Shown piece after piece: positions 47,179-55,557 of a DNA stretch of 64,000 nt. Both the position numbers and the translations under genes were made by a program. The DNA comes from a virus. The stretch lies in IMG/VR virus record IMGVR_UViG_3300048536_000072, positions 1-64,000 of that record, one strand, 5' to 3'. Positions within the stretch are counted from its first letter, which is position 1, and every line of letters starts with the position of its first letter. Under the pieces are notes generated by a model, which was not told where the DNA came from, ran no database searches, and saw only the letters and a program-made list of their open reading frames with translations.

Positions 47179-47207
47179 ATTATAAAACACTGGGCAACAA
47201 TTGTCAA
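47179..47207 (-). promoter_or_regulatory. sigma70-type early promoter P11
   Basis: TTGACA (47202-47207), 17-base spacer, TATAAT (47179-47184), with the ACTTGTATTGAGAATGAGAA leader of the P3/P7 cassette. It lies directly after a strong terminator. Confidence 0.9.
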
Positions 47208-47225
47208 GCACTTTTTTCAGAAATA

Positions 47226-47253
47226 AGAAAAAAAAGGGGGACTTTCGTCCCCC
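47226..47253 (-). terminator. strong rho-independent terminator
   Basis: Minus-strand GGGGGAC/GTCCCCC stem with a 4-base loop, followed by TTTTTTTTC. It closes the DUF932 operon. Confidence 0.9.
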
Positions 47254-47259
47254 CAAAGG

Positions 47260-48231
47260 TTAAGCAGCGGTGGCGAACTCTACTGCTTTATCGACAGCCT
47301 TGACTTTCCTGTTCTGGTTTGCACCATACCAAGCAGAAGTCATTCTGGAATCTGCTTCCCTACCCATGACGTGATCCGTCAAGTAAGTCACAGAGTTGAG
47401 TGCTTGCCACCAAGAACCTCTTCCGAACTCTGCTCCTGGCTGAGTCTCTAGTAGGTCAAACGCTTTCTTTGCGTTGGTGGTCAAGTCGTTGTACTCTTTT
47501 ACTACAGGCGGGTTCTTACCCTCGTATGTTCTAGGGAACACTTCGTTGTAGTATTGGATTAGGTTATCCATAGAGAACTTCTTAGAACACAAGAACTGAG
47601 ACATCTCTCTGAACTTGTCGAACTTCTCGTGTGCAAGTCCCATAGTCATCTTGACGTGGTTTGCATCGAACTCTTTTCTGTGGTTCATCTTGACACCATT
47701 GATCGCAGTACCTTTAAGAGCAAGGGCAAGAGTATTCATACATGAAACCCTAATCGGAGTAAACCTAACGTCTACTGCCTTACCGTACTCGTGTGGATTA
47801 GAGAACAACAAGTAAGAATCGACTTGGTCTCCTTTCAGTACATCGAACGACTCATTGATCTTCGCAAGAGCCCATACCATCTTACCACCTTTCAGTGATC
47901 CAGCAGTATGCATTTCCATACCACCTTCTAGACAGTACTCATTAAAGAACTCAAACGCAGTCTCATTCTGGACTGGTTCCCAGTTCCCACCCACTTGGGT
48001 AAGTACTTTGTTGTCCGAAGACCTAACAAGTGCTTCCATCCCTGTAGGGATTTTCTCACCGTTATAATCTGCGTAGGTTGGTACTTTGTTGACAGACCAG
48101 TCTAGTCCAGCCTTGTCCATCATTTGTTGTGGTGATAGATCATTTGAAACGGATGTTCCGATCTCTCCCCAAGGTGACGATCCAGCGTATGCCATCGTCT
48201 CTATCTGTAATACGTTATCTTGAAAACTCAT
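47260..48231 (-). CDS. DUF932 (phage/plasmid-like) protein
   Basis: 323 residues from the ATG at 48231 (GAGGAG 8 bases upstream). Matches the DUF932 family (MAYAGSSPWGEIGTSV at the N-terminus; RVSCMNTLALALKG; TYLTDHVMGREADSR near the C-terminus), widespread on phages and plasmids; biochemical function unproven. Terminated by a strong hairpin. Confidence 0.85.
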   Translation of the reverse strand: MSFQDNVLQIETMAYAGSSPWGEIGTSVSNDLSPQQMMDKAGLDWSVNKVPTYADYNGEKIPTGMEALVRSSDNKVLTQVGGNWEPVQNETAFEFFNEYCLEGGMEMHTAGSLKGGKMVWALAKINESFDVLKGDQVDSYLLFSNPHEYGKAVDVRFTPIRVSCMNTLALALKGTAINGVKMNHRKEFDANHVKMTMGLAHEKFDKFREMSQFLCSKKFSMDNLIQYYNEVFPRTYEGKNPPVVKEYNDLTTNAKKAFDLLETQPGAEFGRGSWWQALNSVTYLTDHVMGREADSRMTSAWYGANQNRKVKAVDKAVEFATAA

Positions 48232-48232
48232 C

Positions 48233-48355
48233 TTATGCACTCCTCAATTCAAACTGCATTTCTGCGTAATTGGCCGCTTGTTCATCGTCCATTCCCATCT
48301 CTAGCGCTTCTTCATAAAGCATCTCGAGCATTTGTTCTTTATAATTACAACTCAT
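48233..48355 (-). CDS. 40-residue helical microprotein
   Basis: ATG at 48355; stop one base from the DUF932 start. Methionine/glutamate-rich amphipathic helix (EQMLEMLYEEALEMGMDDE). First gene after P12. Possibly a UBA-like or regulatory peptide; unknown. Confidence 0.6.
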   Translation of the reverse strand: MSCNYKEQMLEMLYEEALEMGMDDEQAANYAEMQFELRSA

Positions 48356-48406
48356 AATATATTTCCTCTCAAAGAACCACAGGTTCATTCCCATGATTAC
48401 GAAGTA

Positions 48407-48436
48407 ATTATATCATATTTAAAACAAGTTTGTCAA
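48407..48436 (-). promoter_or_regulatory. sigma70-type early promoter P12
   Basis: AAAACGC-TTGACA (48431-48436), 18-base spacer, TATAAT (48407-48412). A near-palindrome (CTTGAAATAATTTTAAG) containing the cyclase stop codon is immediately upstream. Confidence 0.85.
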
Positions 48437-48450
48437 GCGTTTTCTTAAAA

Positions 48451-50271
48451 TTATTTCAAGAAAGTGTAGATATCAATGAGTTCTTCTTTACCCTTGACTT
48501 TGATCTGACCTATATGTCTCGATGCAGTGTCGGTAAGTTGTTCCATTGTATAACTGGAGTAGATGGTTGGGTAGTCTTTGTAGTCTCCACGGGCGGCAGT
48601 TGCTTCGAGTCTGGCTGCGAGATTGACGGCGTCTCCGATGACAGAATAGTCAAACCTTGACTCACTACCCATATTACCAACAATGCAATCACCTGTATTG
48701 ATGCCAGTACCGACATTGATGGGGGGTAAACCCTGTTCTTTATATTTTCGTCTAAGTTCATCTGTTTTCTCTTCTATTTCCTGTGCGGATTTGACGGCCA
48801 TCTCTGCATGATTCTCACAAGGTACTGGAGCGTTCCAGAACGCCATGATACAATCTCCCATGTATTTATCAATGGTTCCGTTATTATTGAGAATTATTTT
48901 CGTCATGGCATCTAGGAACTCGTTGATCAGTTCAACCAGTCCCTCTGGATCATCGTTGTTTTTGTAGTGTTCAGAGATCGGAGTGAAACCACAGATATCC
49001 ATAAATAAGAACGACATCTCCTTGCGTTCACCACCGAGTTTCAGAAGTGACGGATCCTTCTGCAACATATAGACCATGTCTGGAGATAAATATGTACCGA
49101 ATTGTTTTTTTACTTGTTCTTTCAGTTTATATGTGGTATAATACTGATTAAAACTTGACTGACCAAATACGAGGATACCAGCCAAAGATGTCCAGACGCC
49201 ATCGAGGAACAAAAACCTATCGTTCCAAACGTAGATCGACACACACAATGGGAATACGAGAAAACCTATCGAAACAATCACCCCAAGAATTGTGGGCAAC
49301 TTATAGACCGCTACAAGGATACCTAGACATATGCCGACCAGAACAAGCAACTCGACTATTACAGTCCAGTCGGGTTTCAGTATTTGAACTCCTGAAAGAA
49401 CGGTCTGAATTTGATGACCTTGAACTTCATGGGGATACACTGCACCCTTTGGGGTTGCGACTGGATTAGAATATCCTTCGGCAGTTACACCAAGAATTGC
49501 TATCTTACCTTCGGGTATAGGTTCTAGTATAGACTGTGAAGCAAACTCGTGCCAGAACGCAACTGGCAGCTCTGAAGAGGGTTCTGTGATTAAAGGATCC
49601 TGTTTTCCCAATCTTATCCATTCTACACCAAGAGGATTGTACTTAACGGTGTAGGATGGTTCACCTATCCAGACACGTACCGCATCTAGTCCAAGAGATG
49701 GATAAGGTGATCCGTTGATTCCTACCATGAGAGGTACTCGTCTTAGAACACCTGTAGGTTGATCGACTTCAGCGGATACTGCTCCTACTCCCATACTCAT
49801 CTGTGCAAGTTCTGGAAGTGGTGTTAGTAATCCACTGTAGTCGATAAGTGAGTTTACTGGTTTACCGAAAGTAGATACATTAGCATATATTCCTAGATCA
49901 ACTGTAGTAGTTTGGCGAGTAGGTGCGGATGCTAAGATTACTGGTTTTTGGGCGATCGAGTTTGATAGTTCCTGATCCCCCACAAATCGGTCGGGTTCTG
50001 ACCAGATTATTGTCGATACAAGTAGAGTATTGTTTGGTGCTGAGTTTATATATTTTGCGATGGTCTGTCTTGGCCAAGGGTATTGTCCCTCCTTTTCAAT
50101 GGCTCTTTCATCAATGTTTACCAGTACAATATCATCAACAGATATGATCTCTTGACTATTTTGTAACTGATCGTAGTAACCGAATTGCACGGTCTTCACA
50201 ATATCTGTCTGCGTGATCTTTAGAAACGCAAACAGTACAATAACTGGTAAAACACTCCACCACTTGGTCAT
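48451..50271 (-). CDS. CHASE2-domain membrane adenylate cyclase
   Basis: 606 residues. N-terminal membrane segment (about 5-20), periplasmic CHASE2 sensor (about 25-300), three membrane segments (about 303-375), then a class III cyclase domain. Metal Asp D425 (MDICGF) and D473 (DKYMGDCIMAF), base-selecting K469 and D547 (VIGDAVNLAAR) and transition-state N550 and R554 are all present, so an active adenylate cyclase is expected. Complete and unusual for a phage. Next to the FecR-like and curli genes; own promoter P13. Confidence 0.92.
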   Translation of the reverse strand: MTKWWSVLPVIVLFAFLKITQTDIVKTVQFGYYDQLQNSQEIISVDDIVLVNIDERAIEKEGQYPWPRQTIAKYINSAPNNTLLVSTIIWSEPDRFVGDQELSNSIAQKPVILASAPTRQTTTVDLGIYANVSTFGKPVNSLIDYSGLLTPLPELAQMSMGVGAVSAEVDQPTGVLRRVPLMVGINGSPYPSLGLDAVRVWIGEPSYTVKYNPLGVEWIRLGKQDPLITEPSSELPVAFWHEFASQSILEPIPEGKIAILGVTAEGYSNPVATPKGAVYPHEVQGHQIQTVLSGVQILKPDWTVIVELLVLVGICLGILVAVYKLPTILGVIVSIGFLVFPLCVSIYVWNDRFLFLDGVWTSLAGILVFGQSSFNQYYTTYKLKEQVKKQFGTYLSPDMVYMLQKDPSLLKLGGERKEMSFLFMDICGFTPISEHYKNNDDPEGLVELINEFLDAMTKIILNNNGTIDKYMGDCIMAFWNAPVPCENHAEMAVKSAQEIEEKTDELRRKYKEQGLPPINVGTGINTGDCIVGNMGSESRFDYSVIGDAVNLAARLEATAARGDYKDYPTIYSSYTMEQLTDTASRHIGQIKVKGKEELIDIYTFLK

Positions 50272-50558
50272 TAACTAAACTTCTTTTGCAACCACTTAAA
50301 TACTGCGTAGATGCTCAGTCCATAGAATGCAAGTACACTCATAGGTAGTGCAATGTAAGCCAACTCCCAAGGTGATAGAAAAAGAATCTCCCACGTAAAG
50401 TTTGCAACTGCTTCTGCATCACCCATCTCCATAGCAGACAGTTCATCACCCAGTTCTAATTCATACTCGGTAATGAAATCCGCCCACTCGTCATTGGTCA
50501 TACAGACTGCGAACTCTTCGGGACAAGTCCCTTCTATATGAATGTTTATATCACTCAT
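50271..50558 (-). CDS. 95-residue membrane protein preceding the cyclase
   Basis: I used the ATG at 50558 (MSDINIHIEGTCPEEF); an upstream reading would cross promoter P13. Acidic N-terminal part, then one or two hydrophobic segments (WELAYIALPMSVLAFYGLSI) and a basic end. Partner of the cyclase or late curli genes by position only. Confidence 0.65.
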   Translation of the reverse strand: MSDINIHIEGTCPEEFAVCMTNDEWADFITEYELELGDELSAMEMGDAEAVANFTWEILFLSPWELAYIALPMSVLAFYGLSIYAVFKWLQKKFS

Positions 50559-51289
50559 TGTTGTGTTATTGTAACAGAACATCCACCCACTGTCAAGCAA
50601 TTTTGTTGCAATGTGTAGGATGCGGTTGAATTAAATTGTTTTAGTGTTAGGTCAGTGCCATATGTACCATCAAGGGTAATATTAGCATTGTGTGTCGATC
50701 CCGAACCTTTCTGACGAATGTACACATCGTTCTCGTCATTGTAGATTGTAAGGTCTATGTTCTTAGCACCATCGTGTTGTTGAATTGTAGTGACTTCGTT
50801 ATCGTCACCAGCTAAGTGTAGATCCACCGAATGACCGTCCGAACTACCTTGATTTGTTTGTTGAATAGAGACACCGTTATTGTCTCCGTACATAGTTAGA
50901 TCAACAGTGTGACCACCACCTTCCCAGTTATCGTACCAGTAGTCGTGATTGGTATAACTCTCTGGATAATCGAATGCACATCCTTGACAGATCTTTACAC
51001 CATTCCCAGTACCAGTAACCTCGTCTAATGTAATCTTGTTGTCAGAAGAAGTATCTTCGTTGTATTGGATGAATAGAAATCCGCTGTGGGTTGTCGTGTT
51101 GTATGAATCACTACTCAACATCTGTATGACGTTGTGTGAACCTACCTGTTCTATACCTAGACTAAAGTTTGTACCTGATTGTTCCAACGAAATCTCGTTG
51201 TCTGCGGAAGTTTTGAAAGAAACGAAACAAAGGAAACACACAAAGATAAGTGTTATTCCGTCCCAAAAATTACGTTCGAATTTACTCAT
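50555..51289 (-). CDS. curlin-repeat amyloid protein (CsgA/CsgB-like)
   Basis: 244 residues. Signal peptide (hydrophobic about residues 12-26, likely cut before DNEIS). Repeats with the curlin spacing Q-x-G-x2-N/x: DNEISLEQSGTNFSLGIEQV, NNGVSIQQTNQG, DNEVTTIQQHDG, ENDVYIRQKGSG. Such repeats form extracellular cross-beta amyloid after secretion through CsgG. A pair of Cys is near the C-terminus. Confidence 0.8.
   Translation of the reverse strand: MSKFERNFWDGITLIFVCFLCFVSFKTSADNEISLEQSGTNFSLGIEQVGSHNVIQMLSSDSYNTTTHSGFLFIQYNEDTSSDNKITLDEVTGTGNGVKICQGCAFDYPESYTNHDYWYDNWEGGGHTVDLTMYGDNNGVSIQQTNQGSSDGHSVDLHLAGDDNEVTTIQQHDGAKNIDLTIYNDENDVYIRQKGSGSTHNANITLDGTYGTDLTLKQFNSTASYTLQQNCLTVGGCSVTITQQ
50568..50596 (-). 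promoter_or_regulatory. sigma70-type early promoter P13
   Basis: TTGACA (50591-50596), 17-base spacer, TACAAT (50568-50573), encoded inside the last codons of the curlin-repeat gene (reading CLTVGG). It would let the cyclase be made early, apart from the late curli genes. Confidence 0.75.
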
Positions 51290-51290
51290 A

Positions 51291-52430
51291 TTAATTAACC
51301 TGTCTAATAACTACTACTATGTCCTCTCCACCGTCTGCGGTTATCGTACCTCTATAACCGTCTACTTCTGTATCTAGGGTTATACTACCTCCAGATAAAA
51401 AGTTTAAGGCAATAACTCCGTTTACGTCACGATAGAAAACAATTCCATTGTCTTCCTCAAAAATATTATATTGACTGTCGTTGTTCTTACCCCAGACAGC
51501 ACCCCTTAGTCTGATTTTCCCCGAAGCCTGTCCTTCTTGGACATCTTCTAATTGTTGCATTGTTCGGACTAACTCCTCTACTTCGTCTAGTAGATCTACC
51601 AAGAAGTTCCCATCAAGGGCATCGTAGTCTAATCTAGTAAAGGTGTCTTCCCCAACATAGTCATCGAATGTCTTATCTAGTTCATCAAACTCTAGAAAGT
51701 CAACATCCAATGCACCTAAATCTGTACCACCATCATCATCGACTTGTCCTCCCATGTGTTGTTCAACTTCCTTTGGAGGCGAAACAATAAACATGTTGTC
51801 GATCGTGTCTGGTGTTATGTCCTGTATTACTACAGTTTCAGTTGGTGGTGTATTTAAACTTGATACCACCGTAGAAGCATACGCCTGAGTGAGTGTAACT
51901 TCACCCGCCTCATTCGATACTACTATTTCTCCAGATGGATCACCATTATCATCTGGTAATAATATTACTAACGTCCTACCAAGTTCATCAATGGTAGTCG
52001 TGAAATCTGTTCCACGAACCGCAATGGTAGCGGTTGGTGTTGTTATGTCGATATTCTTCTTATCGACCATGCCTAATCGTCCAGATGCAAACCGAGCAGT
52101 TCCAAGTGCCATCTTCATGACTATCTTGGACTTACTCGGATCTGGATCATAATAGATCTTATCAATAAAGACTTTGGTGTGTTCAATGAGGCTTAACTCA
52201 GCCTCATCTTTGAACTTAATCAACATTCGCCCTTGTGCAGTCTGGGCGGTGTCGTTTAATTCAATCGGTACACCAACTTCTGACTCAATGACATCCCTCT
52301 CTCGTAGCAGAGAACCGATTCCTTTCGATTCTACAATACCTCCAATAGTGTCTGCCGTAACAGATCCTATAGCAAATATTGCGCTAACTATCGTTAGAAG
52401 TATCTTTCTGATTGATCTGTATTGTAGCAT
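51291..52430 (-). CDS. exported FecR-domain protein
   Basis: 379 residues. Signal peptide (LLTIVSAIFAIGSVTA), a FecR domain with TTPTATIAVRGTDFT, an acidic mid-region (DDDGGTDLGALDVDFLEFDE) and a beta-rich end. FecR-domain proteins with CHASE2 cyclases are a known bacterial pairing, which I recall without a reference. It overlaps the upstream curlin gene by 47 bases. Possible sensor or assembly partner at the cell surface. Confidence 0.8.
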   Translation of the reverse strand: MLQYRSIRKILLTIVSAIFAIGSVTADTIGGIVESKGIGSLLRERDVIESEVGVPIELNDTAQTAQGRMLIKFKDEAELSLIEHTKVFIDKIYYDPDPSKSKIVMKMALGTARFASGRLGMVDKKNIDITTPTATIAVRGTDFTTTIDELGRTLVILLPDDNGDPSGEIVVSNEAGEVTLTQAYASTVVSSLNTPPTETVVIQDITPDTIDNMFIVSPPKEVEQHMGGQVDDDGGTDLGALDVDFLEFDELDKTFDDYVGEDTFTRLDYDALDGNFLVDLLDEVEELVRTMQQLEDVQEGQASGKIRLRGAVWGKNNDSQYNIFEEDNGIVFYRDVNGVIALNFLSGGSITLDTEVDGYRGTITADGGEDIVVVIRQVN

Positions 52431-53118
52431 TGTCAGACGTTACATCTAAAGTTATGATACCTTTACAAGATGATATTCCTGTAGGACATGTCCCACTGAT
52501 CTGATTAATATCGATATCACCACCATCTCCATCATAAGTAACGGTTAGTTCTTGATAAAAACCGTCATTCTGAAGAGTGTTAACGTTATTTGATGAACCA
52601 GTTAAATCCCAGTTCCAAGTAACATCATCGGTTTCAACGTCAACATCAAAGACATTACTTGAACCCAATACTGTAAGATCCAAATCCAGTCTTTCTGCTG
52701 ATGCAACTGCACCTTGGTCAAAGTTCATAGTGTTCGAATCCCCTGTTATATCTACATCAATAGTTGTAGAGTCAGCAGAACCAGTTTGACCTATGTTCCA
52801 ATCCCATGAGTTAGCATCACCAGTAAACAACAAATTGTAGGTTGACTGGTCAGCAGTCAATGATCCAAACAATAAGTTTTCGTTACCTAGTTGATCAATA
52901 TTAAATGTCAACGATGAACCAGTTATTGGTGTCGCACTTGATGATGACGAAAAGTCGTCAAGACCAATTTTGTTACCATAACCGACCTGATCAATATAAA
53001 GAGTCAGAGTGTCACCTGACTGATCAATATTAATCTCGTTGTCGTCTGAAGCACCTGCCCAAGCAAAACTTGACATAACAAATACACTTGCAAGTATTCC
53101 TTTAAAGTACTTATTCAT
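52384..53118 (-). CDS. curlin-repeat amyloid protein (CsgA/CsgB-like)
   Basis: 244 residues. Signal peptide MNKYFKGILASVFVMSSFAW with likely cleavage at AWA-GA. Repeats DDNEINIDQSGDTLTLYIDQ, LTFNIDQLGNENLL, TMNFDQGAV, TIQINQKD follow the curlin x-Q-x-G-x2-N pattern but are divergent. Equal length to the other curlin protein suggests a CsgA/CsgB-type pair (inference). Confidence 0.8.
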   Translation of the reverse strand: MNKYFKGILASVFVMSSFAWAGASDDNEINIDQSGDTLTLYIDQVGYGNKIGLDDFSSSSSATPITGSSLTFNIDQLGNENLLFGSLTADQSTYNLLFTGDANSWDWNIGQTGSADSTTIDVDITGDSNTMNFDQGAVASAERLDLDLTVLGSSNVFDVDVETDDVTWNWDLTGSSNNVNTLQNDGFYQELTVTYDGDGGDIDINQISGTCPTGISSCKGIITLDVTSDNATIQINQKDTSNDS

Positions 53119-54043
53119 TTTCTTCTTTTTCTCCTATTAGATGAGCATCGTTTGTTCCATCACTCAGATGGGGATGACGATGGCCATCACTTACTTTCCA
53201 AAGACCTCTATCGTGCCCTTGGTATATTAATTCCAGTACTCCCGCCTCAATTGCCGTTCGTACCGCATACGTCACATTCTCATTATTACCCACTCCGTCT
53301 TCATACTCAATTAGTTGGGTTCCTTGTTCATGAAACCTGAACACGTCACCCCCACTACCATAAGACAAAACTGTCTTTTTGGTTTGGACATTCAATAATA
53401 CCTCACCTGTCAAAACGGAGACCGCTCTGATAGAAACAGTAACAACATCTTGTCTATACTGCCTAGTAAACCCAATTCCTAATGTTCTTGCCCCTCGACC
53501 TCCTGTCTGGATATTGGTATCATAACCAATAATTCCACCTTCGATAATCATCCCAGCAAATAGTAAAGGGCCTAATCCCTGAGACTTATCGTCAGCATAC
53601 TCTTGTCGGGTACTACGCACTATCTGTCGTTCTCTAACCAGATTGTCTATACCCTGTCTTTCGACAACTCTAAACCACGTACCTTTGCCCGCAGTTTTGA
53701 GTGCATCGATTAACAACTCTGTTCCACCTTGTGATACCGCAGTACTAAAATCTGCGATACCATCTCGTGCCTTACGTTGACCAGTCTTGTCTTGAAAATC
53801 ATAGACTGCTACAACAGGCATACTTTTTGCAGGCGGAACTTGTAATAACTGTACGTATGAAGGCATCCTTACTACTTCTGGACTCTCCACACATAAGTAG
53901 TTCTTCTCCTTAAACTTATCCCATATGTAATCTTTACCAGATATACAATGGTCGTCATTAGGTAATTCTGACCACTGTGGCATCTGAGCGCAACCTGTCA
54001 TAAAAATGACAGATACTAACAGTATATGCAAATTACGTACCAT
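53111..54043 (-). CDS. csgG: CsgG-like curli secretion lipoprotein
   Basis: 310 residues from the ATG at 54043, chosen because it yields a lipoprotein signal peptide with the lipobox MTGC (Cys18). CsgG landmarks: VVAVYDFQDKTGQRK, LKTAGKGTWFRVVERQGIDN, ERQIVR, and the channel-forming region YDTNIQTGGRGARTLGIG. Forms the outer-membrane nonamer for curlin export. The C-terminal tail is longer and His/Asp-rich. ORF upstream of the ATG overlaps csgF in another frame. Confidence 0.92.
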   Translation of the reverse strand: MVRNLHILLVSVIFMTGCAQMPQWSELPNDDHCISGKDYIWDKFKEKNYLCVESPEVVRMPSYVQLLQVPPAKSMPVVAVYDFQDKTGQRKARDGIADFSTAVSQGGTELLIDALKTAGKGTWFRVVERQGIDNLVRERQIVRSTRQEYADDKSQGLGPLLFAGMIIEGGIIGYDTNIQTGGRGARTLGIGFTRQYRQDVVTVSIRAVSVLTGEVLLNVQTKKTVLSYGSGGDVFRFHEQGTQLIEYEDGVGNNENVTYAVRTAIEAGVLELIYQGHDRGLWKVSDGHRHPHLSDGTNDAHLIGEKEENE

Positions 54044-54527
54044 CACCACCGTCACCACCGTCAGATCCGAAATTACCTGTACCGATTGGAATCTCAATAA
54101 TAGTTTCCGTACCGTTCTCATCAACAATACGCATCTTAATGTACTCTTCTCCATTCTCGTTGGTGAGTACTTCGTAACTAACCATAGAACCTTCCAATAC
54201 GAAAGATCCAAATGTCACTGCATTGTCGTTACTAAACATGTTGTCTACTAGTTGTTTTGACAACTGTGCGTATATTCTACTCTCTAGGTTACGAATAAAT
54301 TTGGCGAGGGTTGTATTCTCCGCCTCTCTTTGAGCTGCCTTCTCAGCTGCCTCCAGAGCATCCTTAATCGCCTTCTTCCTAGAATGTTCCTGATTCTCAA
54401 TCGTAAGATAATGTGAACCAGTACCTATCCCACTAAAACTTGGGTTTTTAAAACCGTGTACTATATCACCCTTCGCTGTTATCGGAAGGATCAATATAAT
54501 CGTTGTCAGTAATATATTCAATTTCAT
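54033..54527 (-). CDS. csgF: CsgF-like curli assembly protein
   Basis: 164 residues. Signal peptide (LNILLTTIILILPITAKG), then VHGFKNPSFSGIGTGSHYL, the CsgF N-terminal helix/plug region that docks in the CsgG pore, a helical neck (AAEKAAQREAENTTLAKFI), and a Gly/Asp-rich end (DGGDGGDGT). Caps the CsgG channel and anchors the nucleator. Confidence 0.88.
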   Translation of the reverse strand: MKLNILLTTIILILPITAKGDIVHGFKNPSFSGIGTGSHYLTIENQEHSRKKAIKDALEAAEKAAQREAENTTLAKFIRNLESRIYAQLSKQLVDNMFSNDNAVTFGSFVLEGSMVSYEVLTNENGEEYIKMRIVDENGTETIIEIPIGTGNFGSDGGDGGDGT

Positions 54528-54768
54528 TTCGTTTATCCTGTTGTTGTATAAGCATATCCAATTTAGTCTTCAATCGTATCAGATCATTATCTAACATTCT
54601 CACACGATCGATCAACTTTATCAAAGTCAAGTGTGAATCTTCGATAACTGGATCTACCTGATCCGTTACCCATTTCCACACGTAATAGATGAAGTACCCT
54701 AATCCAATACTTGCGATTATGGGAAATCCGTATGTGTTAATTAAGTCAACTACATCAATATCTGGCAT
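54466..54768 (-). CDS. small membrane coiled-coil protein (paralogue A)
   Basis: 100 residues from the ATG at 54768, overlapping the previous stop. One membrane segment (FPIIASIGLGYFIYYVWKWV) then a coiled coil with LIDRVRMLDNDLIRLKTKLD. Related to its upstream neighbour. Holin-like in size; I recall related proteins in marine T4-like phages. The two stand between a late promoter and csgF. Confidence 0.7.
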   Translation of the reverse strand: MPDIDVVDLINTYGFPIIASIGLGYFIYYVWKWVTDQVDPVIEDSHLTLIKLIDRVRMLDNDLIRLKTKLDMLIQQQDKRNEIEYITDNDYIDPSDNSEG

Positions 54769-55046
54769 CAATCTTTACGTGCATCTTTCTGTCCGTCACT
54801 TCTAGACAGCCTGTCTAAATCTGGTTTCAGATTAAAGACATGGTTAATCATTGAATCGATTCTCACCAATTCGTTATTCATCGTCTTGATTCGGTCATCG
54901 AGTCCTTTCACAAAACCACGTTGTGTTTTAATATCGGACAATGCACCGTCAAGAATAAACCTGAGTGTAAGGAATACGAAAAAACCCCCAGCGAGTGCCG
55001 AGACGATAGGAAAACCTACTTCGAGTAGGTTAAATAGTGCATCCAT
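54768..55046 (-). CDS. small membrane coiled-coil protein (paralogue B)
   Basis: 92 residues. Membrane segment (FPIVSALAGGFFVFLTLRFI) followed by a coiled coil (GLDDRIKTMNNELVRIDSM) that aligns with paralogue A. First gene after late promoter L9 and head of the curli operon. Confidence 0.7.
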   Translation of the reverse strand: MDALFNLLEVGFPIVSALAGGFFVFLTLRFILDGALSDIKTQRGFVKGLDDRIKTMNNELVRIDSMINHVFNLKPDLDRLSRSDGQKDARKD

Positions 55047-55078
55047 ATTTCATACCTTCAAATCAGAGATTATGTAGG

Positions 55079-55086
55079 TATTTATA
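55079..55086 (-). promoter_or_regulatory. T4-type late promoter L9
   Basis: TATAAATA on the minus strand, 32 bases before the ATG at 55046. It is the only promoter I see ahead of the curli cassette. Confidence 0.75.
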
Positions 55087-55094
55087 AGGATTGT

Positions 55095-55340
55095 TTATTT
55101 TAGTTGACCAGATTCTATTAATTTTTCAAATGTGTCCCATAAACTCTGGAATTTTACCTCATAAAGTTCTTTGAGACCGAAGTATTTGTTCATTAATTCG
55201 TCTTGATACTCCGCATCACCACATCTGTCTTGAAACTTCTCGTCATCTATAAAGTACTTGGTGATCTCATCTAAGTCATCGGTGACCATCCAACACTTCA
55301 TTATCTTTTGTTCTAAATCAAACCTATCCACTTGTTCCAT
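55095..55340 (-). CDS. conserved small T4-like protein
   Basis: 81 residues, acidic and helical (MEQVDRFDLEQKIMKCWMVT). I recall this type, with a KCWMVTDDL-like start, in T4-like phages without function. Overlaps the next gene upstream by 17 bases. Confidence 0.7.
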   Translation of the reverse strand: MEQVDRFDLEQKIMKCWMVTDDLDEITKYFIDDEKFQDRCGDAEYQDELMNKYFGLKELYEVKFQSLWDTFEKLIESGQLK

Positions 55341-55557
55341 TAACTATTTCCCAATTTGTAATAGTGCTAACATCAATAGACTGCCATCGTGTATCATCAA
55401 TATCATAAAACGCAAGACATGAACTGTCGTTGCGTTGTTTAATAAAAGTTGGTGTTGCTTTCAATGTTAAGTTTGCGGTGAGTTCTTCACCAGTTCTGTA
55501 GTGTGTAAATGTGACCTTCACTACGCCATTATAAGCTGCATCTAACAGTTTATCCAT
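55324..55557 (-). CDS. SH3-like beta-barrel small protein
   Basis: 77 residues (VVKVTFTHYRTGEELTANLT; FYDIDDTRWQSIDVSTITNW). Matches the widespread phage SH3-fold small protein family, which ends in a conserved W-x-S-I/F-x segment. Function unknown. Confidence 0.7.
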   Translation of the reverse strand: MDKLLDAAYNGVVKVTFTHYRTGEELTANLTLKATPTFIKQRNDSSCLAFYDIDDTRWQSIDVSTITNWEIVNGTSG

